A stretch of 62,928 nucleotides of DNA. It comes from Xanthobacteraceae bacterium (GTDB taxonomy: Bacteria > Pseudomonadota > Alphaproteobacteria > Rhizobiales > Xanthobacteraceae). The notes below the pieces were generated by a model. The model did not search any database and was not told where the DNA came from. It saw only the letters and a list, made by a program, of their open reading frames with translations. The stretch is taken from positions 1 through 62,928 of the forward strand of contig JAIESC010000048.1 in the NCBI GenBank assembly GCA_019746355.1, in the 5' to 3' direction. The position numbers were made by a program, and so were the translations under genes. Below are positions 44,985 through 53,024 of this stretch, piece after piece. Every line of letters begins with the position of its first letter. Within the stretch, counting starts at the first letter, position 1.

Positions 44985-45179
44985 ATGCCCGAGATCGTCG
45001 TCTACGCCGTTGGCAACCGTCCCGCGGAGCAGAAAGCCGCGCTCTGCAAGGACATCACCGACGCGATGGTGAAGAATTACAAGGTGCCGGCGGACGCCGT
45101 CGTCATCACGCTGGTCGAGACACCGAAGACCGACAAGGCCAAGGGCGGCGTGATGTTCAGCGACATGCCCGCACGTTAG
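44985..45179 (+). CDS. 4-oxalocrotonate tautomerase-family protein
   Basis: A 64-residue protein, the family length, beginning MPEIVVYAVGNRPAEQKAAL, so Pro2 becomes the N-terminal catalytic proline after Met removal. It forms a small beta-alpha-beta unit that assembles as oligomers. The role could be keto-enol tautomerisation in aromatic catabolism or dehalogenation. GGAGG precedes the ATG and a strong terminator follows the stop, so it is monocistronic. The divergent dienelactone hydrolase is metabolically compatible. Confidence 0.87.
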   Translation: MPEIVVYAVGNRPAEQKAALCKDITDAMVKNYKVPADAVVITLVETPKTDKAKGGVMFSDMPAR

Positions 45180-45201
45180 GCGCAGCCAGGTCCGATCCGA
45201 T

Positions 45202-45236
45202 GGGCGGCGGCTTGATCAGGCCGCCGCCGTCTTTTT
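45202..45236 (+). terminator. Terminator after the tautomerase gene
   Basis: GGCGGCGGC (45203-45211) pairs with GCCGCCGCC (45220-45228) around an eight-base loop, followed by GTCTTTTT. It lies 23 bases after the stop. Read on the opposite strand the hairpin lies 10 bases beyond the convergent CMD gene. Confidence 0.88.
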
Positions 45237-45245
45237 GTGCGGAGC

Positions 45246-45821
45246 CTACTTCTGGAATTCGATCCGTTTGTCCGGCCGCTCCAGATCGACGTGCAGCGCC
45301 TCGCACAGTCGGTTGGAGTAATTCCACATGCCGCAGAACACGGTGAGCTCGACGATCTGCTTTTCCGTGAAATGCTGTTTCATCGCCGCAAACGCCGCGT
45401 CGTCGTCGCGCGCGGTCATCTTCGTCACCGCTTCCGCCCAGCGCACCGCGGCTTTCTGCCGGTCGTCGAGGTCGGGCGAGGTCATATAGTCGTCGCCCTG
45501 GGCCGCGGCGACCTGCGCCTCGGTCAGTCCGATCTTCCGGCCGAGCGGCACGTTGTGCGACATGCAATAGGCGCTGCGGTTGAGCGCCGAGGTCTTGATG
45601 ATGACGAGCTGCTGGATCTTCACGTAGTCGGGATCGGCCTTGACGTTGCCGAGCCGGATCGCATCGTTCGGCAGCGCCCAGCCCATCAGCGCCGCGGGCT
45701 GATGCGCCAGCACCTGCGAGAAGTTCGAGACCCGGCCCCATTGCTGGAGCACATGGTCGTAGACCTTACGCACCTCCCCGTCGGTCGCATCCGGCGGAAT
45801 CATCTTCACGCGCGCCATCAT
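45246..45821 (-). CDS. Carboxymuconolactone decarboxylase-family protein
   Basis: A 191-residue all-helical protein of the CMD/AhpD superfamily. The characteristic segment is LNRSAYCMSHNVPLGRKIGL, with one Cys and the His but without the second Cys of AhpD-type CxxC proteins, so a classic thiol peroxidase role is less likely. The start is MMARV at 45821 or the second ATG at 45818. It begins 7 bases after the GFA gene, so the two form an operon. Substrate unknown. Confidence 0.85.
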   Translation of the reverse strand: MMARVKMIPPDATDGEVRKVYDHVLQQWGRVSNFSQVLAHQPAALMGWALPNDAIRLGNVKADPDYVKIQQLVIIKTSALNRSAYCMSHNVPLGRKIGLTEAQVAAAQGDDYMTSPDLDDRQKAAVRWAEAVTKMTARDDDAAFAAMKQHFTEKQIVELTVFCGMWNYSNRLCEALHVDLERPDKRIEFQK

Positions 45822-45828
45822 TTTCTCC

Positions 45829-46188
45829 CTAGAGGTTCTTGCCGTCGAACGGCCTGATCTTGAGTGCCGCGAGATCGACGCCGTCGAGGCAGCGTATGTT
45901 GACGGCAAACGTGTCGTCGCCGTTCGGCGCAATCCCGCGCGAATAGGAGCCGACGCCGCAGCTCTCGCAGAACAGATGGTGGATTTTCCTTTTGTTGAAC
46001 TGATAGTCGGTCTGCGCCGCTTCGCCCATGAGCAGCGTGAACTGCGGCGCTGCGACGAAGGTCCAGAGCGCGCCGCGCTTGGTGCAGATCGAGCAATTGC
46101 ATTCGATGGCCTGCGTGAGCGCGGTCTCGATCCGATAGCGGATACGGCCGCAATGGCAGCCGCCTTCGTAGGTCTTCGATTCAACCAT
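45829..46188 (-). CDS. GFA-family (glutathione-dependent formaldehyde-activating-like) protein
   Basis: A 119-residue zinc protein. The family cysteines are complete: Cys11 and Cys13 in GGCHCGRIRY, Cys30, Cys32 and Cys35 in ECNCSICTKRG, and Cys74 and Cys77 in FCESCGVGSY. The Mss4-like fold binds zinc and, in some members, glutathione. Direct formaldehyde activity is disputed for the family. It is first gene of a two-gene unit with the CMD gene and may act on a small aldehyde or thiol adduct. Confidence 0.9.
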   Translation of the reverse strand: MVESKTYEGGCHCGRIRYRIETALTQAIECNCSICTKRGALWTFVAAPQFTLLMGEAAQTDYQFNKRKIHHLFCESCGVGSYSRGIAPNGDDTFAVNIRCLDGVDLAALKIRPFDGKNL

Positions 46189-46215
46189 GGTTTTTCCGGT
46201 TTTGCCGAGCTTGTG

Positions 46216-47013
46216 TTATTCGAAACCGCTGTCGGTGAAGTGTTTTCGCGCGGGCGCGGTTGCAAGATGGGCCAGGAGCTTTTTTGCGCCGTCCGTCTTT
46301 GCGCCGCTCAGCATCACGGCGGAGTAGGGCAGAACGATCTGGATTTCGTCCGGCATCGGCCCGCCCCATTCGACGCCCCTGCCGCGCCAGGCGAGAACTT
46401 CGGTCGCAGGGCCGAAGCCGATGGCGCCGCTCGTGCCGGTTTCGGCGAGATGCTTGTTGAGCAGTGTCGCGGTGTCGAATCGCTGCAGCTTCGGCGCAAC
46501 CGTCGCGGTGAGCCCGAAGCGCTCGATCACCTTCATCAGATGGTCGCCGGTCGGCGCGAGCGTCAGCAGCACGGCCTCGGCGGAGACGAACGTACGGCGC
46601 AGGCCATCCATGCTCGCGACGTCCGGGCGCGGCGCGCCGGTTTTGATCACCGCGCCCATCCGCACCGCGCCGATGGCGAGCATCGTGCTTTTGTCGGCGC
46701 GGCCGGCGGCAACGATCTCCTCGGCCCATTCGGTCGGCACCAGCACCACGTCGGCCTGCGCCTCACCCGCGAGCGCGTGCTTGCGGATGTTGTGGCCGTG
46801 GTCGGTTGCGATCGCGACCGCAACGCCGCTCTCGCGGGTGAACTGCGCCGCGGCGGGGCGAAGTCCGTGCAGCGCGGAGTCCGCTGCCAGCACCTTGAGG
46901 CCGTCGCCTTGCGCCACCGCCGGGCCGGCCAGTACCGTCATGGCGCCGGCCAGAACGGTGTGGCGCGACAGCCGAGTTCGATCGAACGATGCACGCAGGG
47001 GAGCCTCCCGCAC
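46216..47013 (-). CDS. Orphan periplasmic substrate-binding protein, ModA-like
   Basis: A predicted 265-residue binding protein of the molybdate-type (ModA) fold: LKVLAADSALHGLRPAAAQF near the mature start, ADVVLVPTEWAEEIVAAGR, and a C-terminal GAKKLLAHLATAPARKHFTD helix. A signal sequence lies between SRHTVLAGAMTVLAG and PAVAQ. The start is uncertain; the GTG at 47013 gives a plausible n-region, and the ATG at 46941 would truncate the signal. No permease or ATPase is nearby. It is related to the protein at 51157-51918. Confidence 0.75.
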   Translation of the reverse strand: MREAPLRASFDRTRLSRHTVLAGAMTVLAGPAVAQGDGLKVLAADSALHGLRPAAAQFTRESGVAVAIATDHGHNIRKHALAGEAQADVVLVPTEWAEEIVAAGRADKSTMLAIGAVRMGAVIKTGAPRPDVASMDGLRRTFVSAEAVLLTLAPTGDHLMKVIERFGLTATVAPKLQRFDTATLLNKHLAETGTSGAIGFGPATEVLAWRGRGVEWGGPMPDEIQIVLPYSAVMLSGAKTDGAKKLLAHLATAPARKHFTDSGFE

Positions 47014-47093
47014 ATGATCCGTGGAGGCTACACCGCAGTCCGTGCTGCTGTCAGCGGCAGGCATAGGCCGGCGAGGGCTTGCGGCAGCACTCC

Positions 47094-48068
47094 TCAGTTC
47101 GGCTTGATGCCGGCAGCGGTGGTCACGCGCTCGTAGTCGGCCGTGATGTCGCGCAGGAATACTCCGAACTTGTCGCCGCAGCGGCCGTCCGGGAATAGTC
47201 CCTGCTGGGCGAACTTCTCCTTCATTTCCGGTGTGTTCATGGCATTGGTGAGCATCGTGCCGAGGCTGCCGAGCGCGGCCTGCGGGGTCTTTGCCGGCGC
47301 GACGATGCCGTAGAAAATCTCCGCCTCGTATTTGGTGATGCCGGTCTCGGTCAGCGTCGGCACACCGGGCAGTTCGGGCATGCGCTTCGGCGAGGTCGTG
47401 GCGAGCGCCCGCAACGTGCCGTTCTTCAGGTGCGACACCACGGTCGGAAAGTCCGCCCAGACCGCCTGGACGTGACCGCCGATCAGCGCGTTGATCGCCG
47501 GACCGCTGCCGCCGTAGGGCACGTAGTTGGTGTCGATCTTGGTCGCGAGCCGCAACACCTCGATCGCCACGTGCAGCGAGGTCGCGGGCCCGCCGCTGGC
47601 AAACGTGAACTTGCCGGGATTGGCCTTGGCGTAGTCGACCAGCTCCTGCACGGTCTTCCATGGCGACGAGCTCTGCACAACGAGCGGCATCGGCGTCGTC
47701 GCGAGATTGCAGACCGGCTCGAAGTTGGCGAGCGTGAAGTTGCCGCGCTTCACCGCCATGTTGACGGTGAAGGCGTTCGCCACCAGGAGAACGGTGCCGC
47801 CGTCAGGCTCGGCGCGCGCTGCGGCCTCGGTGCCGATGATCATACCGCCGCCGGGACGGTTCTCGACCACCACGGTCGGCCCGCCGGCCTTGGCGATCTG
47901 CTCGCCCATCAATCGCGAGATGATGTCGGGGCCGCTTCCCGGCGTGTACGGAACGATGATCTTCAGCGTCTTCGACTGCGCCAGCGCGCCGCCGGAGCCA
48001 AATGCGATCAACGCCACCGCGGCGCACGCCGCGGCGAAAGACTTCACTGCCCATTGCAAACGGATCAT
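47094..48068 (-). CDS. Bug/TctC-family tripartite tricarboxylate-type binding protein
   Basis: A 324-residue periplasmic binding protein with a Sec signal (FAAACAAVALIAFGSGGALA). The family motifs are LKIIVPYTPGSGPDIISRLM, VENRPGGGMIIGTEAAARAE and GVPTLTETGI. Family members bind carboxylates and work with TctAB permeases, but none is adjacent, as is usual for the many orphan Bug proteins in this group. Ligand unknown. The upstream gap (48069-48231) holds a C/T-rich palindromic repeat. Confidence 0.9.
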   Translation of the reverse strand: MIRLQWAVKSFAAACAAVALIAFGSGGALAQSKTLKIIVPYTPGSGPDIISRLMGEQIAKAGGPTVVVENRPGGGMIIGTEAAARAEPDGGTVLLVANAFTVNMAVKRGNFTLANFEPVCNLATTPMPLVVQSSSPWKTVQELVDYAKANPGKFTFASGGPATSLHVAIEVLRLATKIDTNYVPYGGSGPAINALIGGHVQAVWADFPTVVSHLKNGTLRALATTSPKRMPELPGVPTLTETGITKYEAEIFYGIVAPAKTPQAALGSLGTMLTNAMNTPEMKEKFAQQGLFPDGRCGDKFGVFLRDITADYERVTTAAGIKPN

Positions 48069-48231
48069 CGGACGCCCCCTCCCAGGGAGATCTTATTTCG
48101 GCGTCCGTCAGCGTGATTTGTTTTTGCTCCCTCCGCAAGGCGGCATCGCCCCCTTGCAGAGGGGCCATGGAGGGAGAGCTCGGTCCGGCCGAAATCCTTG
48201 TCGAGCTCAAGCAGACTTAAGCTTGTGCCGT

Positions 48232-48438
48232 TCAGGCCGCCTGAGCGTCTGGCGCCGGATAGCAGACCATCGTCTCGAACTGGTAGTCGCAGGCATCGCA
48301 GGACCAGAAATGACGGATGCGGCGATCATCGAAGTACTCGCTCCATTCCGGAGCGAACAAAGCTTCCCCGCATTGCGCGCAGGGTACGATCGGGCGGGAC
48401 TGATGGAATGCAGGCACAGTCTGGGATCGTAGCTTCAT
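48232..48438 (-). CDS. Small four-cysteine zinc-ribbon-like protein
   Basis: A 68-residue protein with CAQC (about 20-23) and CDAC (about 47-50), the spacing of a zinc ribbon. Aromatic and acidic residues lie between them (FAPEWSEYFDDRRIRHFWS). No signal peptide. Homologous small proteins are frequent in Bradyrhizobium-like genomes with unknown function; nucleic-acid binding or a redox role is possible. The N-terminus is not strongly supported by a ribosome-binding site. Confidence 0.65.
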   Translation of the reverse strand: MKLRSQTVPAFHQSRPIVPCAQCGEALFAPEWSEYFDDRRIRHFWSCDACDYQFETMVCYPAPDAQAA

Positions 48439-48766
48439 GGCACGTCCTCATTCTGAGGTTTGCTTGTCGCCGATTTTTCCCCACCGACTGGCAGCCAGTA
48501 TCCCCAACATTTGCGACGGCATCGTGACTTTCGCCGCTGCGAAAATAAAGCAGCGGCGCTGACGTTTCGCCGCGCATGCATGCTGCGGCAAAAGGGCCGA
48601 AACCCGTGCCGCTTCTGTGGGTTTCGATGCTGAGGTGTGAGCGCCGCGGTGATGCAGTGTGGCTATCGGCATCCTCGGTGGCGAGCATTCTCATCCGCGC
48701 CGGATGGCGCATTTAAAAGGCATCCGGAGGGGCATCGCTGATGCGGCAACGCAGGAGGATCACGTC
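48439..48766. other. Intergenic region without recognised gene
   Basis: About 330 bases between a minus-strand and a plus-strand gene. Short open frames on both strands look like shadows. GCAGGAGG at its right end is the ribosome-binding site of the next gene. I see no strong hairpin or repeat here. Confidence 0.4.
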
Positions 48767-49057
48767 ATGATCGCGAACCGATTTGCGGCACTGCACATTG
48801 CGACATGGATTACAGCATCGATGTTTTTCGTTTCCGCTGCTGCAGCGCAGGATAGGCCGGAAGCTCGTACGACAACCGGCTCGGCGGCTCGCGAAAGTCC
48901 GTCGCCGCCGCTGACGGTGCCGCAAGCCCCCGTCGGTCATCGCCAGCCGAAGGCGTCCGACCTGCCTGCGGAATCGCAACGCTCCGCACCCGGGACCGGC
49001 CGCCCGGCACTCGACCGTGAGCTCGACAAGATTCTGCAAATCTGCCGTGGCTGCTGA
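48767..49057 (+). CDS. Small secreted protein
   Basis: A 96-residue protein with a Sec signal (FAALHIATWITASMFFVSAA, cleavage near AAAQ). The mature part is Pro/Ser/Arg-rich and ends LDRELDKILQICRGC, with two Cys four residues apart. No domain recognised. The ATG at 48767 has GCAGGAGG upstream, better than an earlier in-frame ATG. Function unknown. Confidence 0.6.
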   Translation: MIANRFAALHIATWITASMFFVSAAAAQDRPEARTTTGSAARESPSPPLTVPQAPVGHRQPKASDLPAESQRSAPGTGRPALDRELDKILQICRGC

Positions 49058-49219
49058 ATGGCCGACGCATGCCGTGGCGCTTCCGCCGCAGCGCTTCGCG
49101 GCACAAGCGTGGCGGCATTGCGGCGATGCTCGCGCTGCCAGTTTCGCAGGAACGATCGTTTTGCGCATCCGTTGAGGTCGCGTTGGCGATGTTGCCAACA
49201 GTGAGCAGAGGACATCATC

Positions 49220-49534
49220 ATGAAGCTTGGCAAACTGAGCGCGCTGAGTTCAGCCGCATTGCTTGCCGCGGGCGTCAGCCTCGCGATGGGACAATCAAGT
49301 CCGAGCCCATCCTCGCCGTCCGGTTCCATGAACCAGCCGGGCGCGGCCCAGTCGACCAGATGCTGGGACAGCGCGAGCCAGATGATCAAGGACAAGGCGC
49401 CCGGCCAGGCCTCGGGCGGCGCGCGCCAGGGTGGCACGACCACCGGTGCGGCTCCGAGCGGCAGCGCATCCCCGTCCATGGGAGCCGGGCAGGGCCAGCG
49501 GCCGGCCGCGGCGGCAGGGTTGCCCAATTGCTAA
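49220..49534 (+). CDS. Small secreted Ser/Gly/Pro-rich protein
   Basis: A 104-residue protein with a Sec signal (KLSALSSAALLAAGVSLAMG). The mature part is Ser/Pro/Gly/Gln-rich with one central segment RCWDSASQMIKDKAPG and a terminal Cys, so the two Cys could pair. Low-complexity composition suggests an unfolded envelope protein. A strong terminator follows. Function unknown. Confidence 0.65.
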   Translation: MKLGKLSALSSAALLAAGVSLAMGQSSPSPSSPSGSMNQPGAAQSTRCWDSASQMIKDKAPGQASGGARQGGTTTGAAPSGSASPSMGAGQGQRPAAAAGLPNC

Positions 49535-49554
49535 CGGCGCAGCATTTGCCGTTT

Positions 49555-49594
49555 TACGGCGCTGGAGTGCGGGCTCCAGCGCCGTATCGTTTGT
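49555..49594 (+). terminator. Terminator after the small Ser/Gly/Pro-rich protein gene
   Basis: A perfect 13-base-pair stem pairs TACGGCGCTGGAG (49555-49567) with CTCCAGCGCCGTA (49574-49586) around a six-base loop, followed by TCGTTTGT. It lies 21 bases after the stop. Confidence 0.8.
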
Positions 49595-49711
49595 ATCGCC
49601 GCGCTGAAAATGCCGCCGCGGAGCGTCACGAAGTCCCTCTGCTGCCTGATGAATTCGGATTTTCGGCAGCCGCCGGCGAAAATTGAACGGCGCACCCGAT
49701 CGCCGCGACCA

Positions 49712-50068
49712 ATGGCCACCAACGAGAACCTTAGAACGAAGACAAAGACCATGACCGGTAAGGTCCGTCCGCAGCGCCAGGGCGACATCATCGACTTCCC
49801 GGCCCGCCAAACGAACGCCGACACGCGGCGCCTGCATCGCTGCCCGTGCTGCGGCTGCCGGACGCTGCGGGCGCGCGGCGGCCTCGAGACATGCCCGGTC
49901 TGCGCTTGGAGCGACGCTGGCCGGGACGAGCGCGACGCCGATATGGTGAACGACGGGCCGAACGGCCCCTTGAGCCTGCGCCAGGCGCGGGCGAACTATC
50001 GCCGCTTCGGCGCGAGCGAAGCGGGACACGCCGGCCGCGTGCGGCGGCCGCGGCCGGAAGAGCTTTAG
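49712..50068 (+). CDS. Cysteine-rich CPCC-domain protein
   Basis: A 118-residue protein with the CPCC domain: HRCPCCGCRTL at about 45-55 and ETCPVCAWSD at about 63-72, a probable zinc ribbon, then PNGPLSLRQARANYRRFGAS, the family-typical tail. It is cytosolic and basic. CPCC proteins are uncharacterised. The start at 49712 is uncertain; MTGKVRPQ at 49751 is an alternative. Confidence 0.72.
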   Translation: MATNENLRTKTKTMTGKVRPQRQGDIIDFPARQTNADTRRLHRCPCCGCRTLRARGGLETCPVCAWSDAGRDERDADMVNDGPNGPLSLRQARANYRRFGASEAGHAGRVRRPRPEEL

Positions 50069-50151
50069 TTAGCCCCTTCGCTTCGTCCGCCGGATACCTG
50101 CGCCGATTGTTTGGCCGGCCATTGCAGTATTTGACCGCTGCATTATGCCTT

Positions 50152-50167
50152 CCGAACGACCGTTCGG
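50152..50167. promoter_or_regulatory. TetR-type operator-like palindrome
   Basis: CCGAACG and CGTTCGG form a perfect inverted repeat with a two-base spacer, 13 bases before the oxidoreductase ATG. A weak promoter (TTGCAG at 50122, TATGCC about 16 bases later) would place the start at or near it. No TetR gene is in the window. Confidence 0.5.
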
Positions 50168-50180
50168 CGGGAGGACAGGA

Positions 50181-51140
50181 ATGAAGGCGGCAATGGTCGC
50201 GCAGGCCGGAAGCATGCCGGTTTACGGCGACTTCAGGGAGCCGGTTGCGTCCGGCGGCGAAAGGCGGATTGCGGTCAAGGCCGCCGCTCTCAGTCCCGTG
50301 GTGAAGGGGCGTGCCTCGGGTGCCCACTACAGCGCGCCGGGTGCGTTTCCCTTTGTCGTCGGGATCGACGGCGTCGGCCGGCTCGACGACGGCCGCCGTG
50401 TCTATTTCATCCTGCCGGGTGCGCCGTTCGGCAGCATGGCCGAATGGGCGGTGGTGCCGTCGTCGCAGTGCGTGAGCCTTGCCGACGGCATCGACGACCT
50501 CACCGCTGCCGCCATCGCCAATCCCGGCCTGTCGTCATGGGCGGCGCTGAAGGACCGCGCGAAACTCAAGACCGGAGAAACCGTGCTGATCAACGGCGCG
50601 ACCGGAACGTCCGGACGTCTTGCGGTTCAGGTCGCGAAACACCTTGGGGCGAAGAAGGTCATCGCCACCGGCCGCAACCCGGCCTCGCTGCAATCGCTGA
50701 AGGCGCTCGGTGCCGACGAGACGATTCAACTCGTCGAAAGCACCGACGCACTCGATGCCGCTTTCAAGCAGAGCTTCGCCGGCGGCGTCGACGTCGTGCT
50801 CGACTATCTCTGGGGCCGAAGCGCGGAACGCCTGCTGATCGCCGGCACGAAAGCCGGCAAGGAGGATATCCCGATCCGGTTCGTTCAGGTCGGCAACTCA
50901 AGCGGCGCCAATATCACCTTGCCCGCTTCGGTGCTTCGTTCGGCACCGCTCGAGATGATGGGAAGCGGCATCGGCAGCCTTCCGCTCGACCGCATCGTCG
51001 GCGTGATCGACGAACTGCTGCAGGCGGCGGCCAAAACCCGCTTTCGAATCGAAACTGAAACGATGCCGTTGTCGGAGATCGGGCGGGCATGGCCCGGCGA
51101 ATCCTGCGATCCGCGGGTTGTGTTCACGGTCGGCGCGTAA
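50181..51140 (+). CDS. Zinc-type alcohol dehydrogenase/quinone oxidoreductase-family protein
   Basis: A 319-residue medium-chain dehydrogenase/reductase. The N-terminal GroES-like domain (about 1-115) lacks the usual zinc Cys/His, pointing to the quinone-oxidoreductase subgroup. The Rossmann domain has NGATGTSGRLAVQVAKHLGA, a NAD(P)-binding loop of the QOR type, then TGRNPASLQSLKALGADETI. GGAGGACAGGA precedes the ATG at 50181. A TetR-like operator in its promoter suggests induction by a small electrophile or quinone. Confidence 0.87.
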   Translation: MKAAMVAQAGSMPVYGDFREPVASGGERRIAVKAAALSPVVKGRASGAHYSAPGAFPFVVGIDGVGRLDDGRRVYFILPGAPFGSMAEWAVVPSSQCVSLADGIDDLTAAAIANPGLSSWAALKDRAKLKTGETVLINGATGTSGRLAVQVAKHLGAKKVIATGRNPASLQSLKALGADETIQLVESTDALDAAFKQSFAGGVDVVLDYLWGRSAERLLIAGTKAGKEDIPIRFVQVGNSSGANITLPASVLRSAPLEMMGSGIGSLPLDRIVGVIDELLQAAAKTRFRIETETMPLSEIGRAWPGESCDPRVVFTVGA

Positions 51141-51156
51141 CGACGACGAAGACAGA

Positions 51157-51918
51157 TCAGCCCGGCGTCAGGCAGTGCGCCCGTATTGTCGTCAGCGCCT
51201 CAGGTCCAGTGAGAAAGGCGAGATAGCTCTTCGCGGCGTCGGCGACCTGCGTCGCCGTGCCGAGCCCGCCGATGAAAACGATGGTGCGCTGGAACACCGG
51301 CGGGAAGGGAATGAAGGTCGCGCCGCGCACGCAGCGGATTTCGTGCTCGGCCTGGACCGCGAGGTCGGCTTCGCCACGCACCACGCGCCTGGCGTGGAAG
51401 CCGCCGCCCGGATTGGGCACGAGCTTGTCCTTCATCTGCTCGGTGATGCCGAGCTTGTCGAGCACCTCCATCAGATGCACGCCGCTGATGCCGCCGGTCT
51501 TCGGGTCGGTGATCAGCACGGTCTTGGCGGCGAGGAACACCCGCTTCAGATCCTCCGGCGTGTTGATCTCCGGACGCGGCCCGTCGGCCGCGACCGCGAG
51601 CCCGAAATTGACGCGGATCAACTGCACGCCGCTGCCCGAAACTAACTTGCCGCGCTGCTCGAAATCGTCGGCGGCGGCCTTCGGCACCATGATCACGTCG
51701 TAGTGCTCGCCGCCGAGCACGCGGCGCTGGATTTCGCCGGTCTCGACCACGGTGATGGTGAGGCGATGGCCACTCATCGCCTCGAACTTCGCCTTGGTTT
51801 CCTGGATCACCTCGCGCATGCCGTTGGCCGAGATCACCCGGATCTCCGCCGCGTGGCCGATTGAAATGTAGCTTGCCGCCATTGCGCCGATCATTGCCGC
51901 AACTGTGACGCCCCGCAT
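51157..51918 (-). CDS. Orphan periplasmic substrate-binding protein, ModA-like
   Basis: A 253-residue binding protein. The signal spans MRGVTVAAMIGAMAASYISI, cleaved near GHA. The mature part begins AEIRVISANGMREVIQETKA and contains GEHYDVIMVPKAAADDFEQR, the type-2 periplasmic fold. It resembles the protein at 46216-47013 (both with a DVxxVP segment), so the window holds two related orphans without permeases. Ligand unknown; molybdate is not established. Confidence 0.82.
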   Translation of the reverse strand: MRGVTVAAMIGAMAASYISIGHAAEIRVISANGMREVIQETKAKFEAMSGHRLTITVVETGEIQRRVLGGEHYDVIMVPKAAADDFEQRGKLVSGSGVQLIRVNFGLAVAADGPRPEINTPEDLKRVFLAAKTVLITDPKTGGISGVHLMEVLDKLGITEQMKDKLVPNPGGGFHARRVVRGEADLAVQAEHEIRCVRGATFIPFPPVFQRTIVFIGGLGTATQVADAAKSYLAFLTGPEALTTIRAHCLTPG

Positions 51919-52095
51919 GATTCCGCTCCGCTGTCTCTTCTCATGCAATGGTAGCGAGCCTGCGACGGGTTGCCCAAGGCCTCGGGGGACAGATTTCCCT
52001 GTTCGCCGATGCCTATGTGGGATGGCGGGCCGTCCCGCGCTATAATCGGAAGCCTCCGGAAGCATAGGGCCGCCGGGCCCGCGGGAGCGTTCGCT

Positions 52096-52416
52096 ATGGC
52101 CGACAAAATCGTCGAAAAGCCGCGCACCACGGTCAAAACCAAGACCGCGACCAAGACCAAGCGGCCACCGCTCTATAAGGTGATCCTGCTCAACGACGAC
52201 TACACGCCGCGCGAATTCGTCGTGCTGGTGCTGAAGGCGGTGTTCCGGATGGGCGAGGAGACCGCCTACCGCGTGATGATGACCGCGCACCGGCGCGGCG
52301 CCTGCGTCATCGCGGTCTACACGCGGGACGTGGCCGAGACCAAGGCCAAGGAGGCGACCGAGCTCGGCAAGAGCAAGGGCTACCCGCTGTTCTTCACCAC
52401 CGAGCCGGAAGAGTAG
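52096..52416 (+). CDS. clpS: ATP-dependent Clp protease adaptor ClpS
   Basis: A 106-residue adaptor delivering N-degron proteins to ClpAP. The conserved core is YKVILLNDDYTPREFVVLVL (about 27-46), where the NDDYT stretch and the hydrophobic pocket bind the N-terminal residue, followed by MMTAHRRGACVIAVYTRDVA. The N-terminal tail is Lys/Thr-rich. In most alphaproteobacteria clpA lies next to clpS; here no clpA follows within the window, which is unusual. Confidence 0.95.
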   Translation: MADKIVEKPRTTVKTKTATKTKRPPLYKVILLNDDYTPREFVVLVLKAVFRMGEETAYRVMMTAHRRGACVIAVYTRDVAETKAKEATELGKSKGYPLFFTTEPEE

Positions 52417-52594
52417 GGCTGACCGAGCCGTCGCCGTCAGCAGCGCTTGGATGAGCGGCACAGGCCGGGCGTCGTTCGTTTGGATGACGGCGCCGGAGGT
52501 CCGCCAGTCCAAAACCTCAAGAAAACCGGTCCCTGCAGCGCCTTGAACCCGCGCAGCGCTGAGGTCGACTCATGGTTGAATTGGGAGACGAGCC

Positions 52595-52861
52595 ATGAGC
52601 GAGCAACAGCCGCAAACCAAGCGCGCACCGCAGCGCCGCATGGGCGCCGGCGTCGTCGCGGGGCTCGCCGTGCTGGTCGCATTCGTGGCGCTCGGCATTT
52701 CGATCTACGGCCTGATCAAGCAAACGGCGACGGCCTCGCTCGAAATTCAGCTTCCCTGCGTGATCGCGGCCGGCGGCGGCATCACCATCGCATCCATTAT
52801 CGCGATGATCCGCAGCAAGCCCCGGCCGGAAGAAACCGAAAGCCCGCCGCTTGCGCCCTGA
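52595..52861 (+). CDS. Small two-helix membrane protein
   Basis: An 88-residue protein with two predicted membrane helices (GVVAGLAVLVAFVALGISIY and IQLPCVIAAGGGITIASIIA). The N-terminus is Gln/Arg/Lys-rich and the C-terminus acidic. GGGAGA precedes the ATG. No domain recognised; function unknown. Confidence 0.65.
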   Translation: MSEQQPQTKRAPQRRMGAGVVAGLAVLVAFVALGISIYGLIKQTATASLEIQLPCVIAAGGGITIASIIAMIRSKPRPEETESPPLAP

Positions 52862-53024
52862 GGCCCGCGGCTCCGCCGGACGGCTGCTGAGCAGACTCCG
52901 ATACGCGCCCGGAATTCATAGGGCACACGTATAAATCTATAGCCGTTTGGCGCGTCACCAGCGCTTCTTGGCAGCGCTGCGAAAAGGCATGATAGCATGA
53001 CAATAGTCCCGCCCCGATGGATCC

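Noticed and set aside
48659..48766. Upstream start for the secreted protein at 48767
   Set aside because: The longer form would hide the Sec signal; the GCAGGAGG site fits the ATG at 48767.
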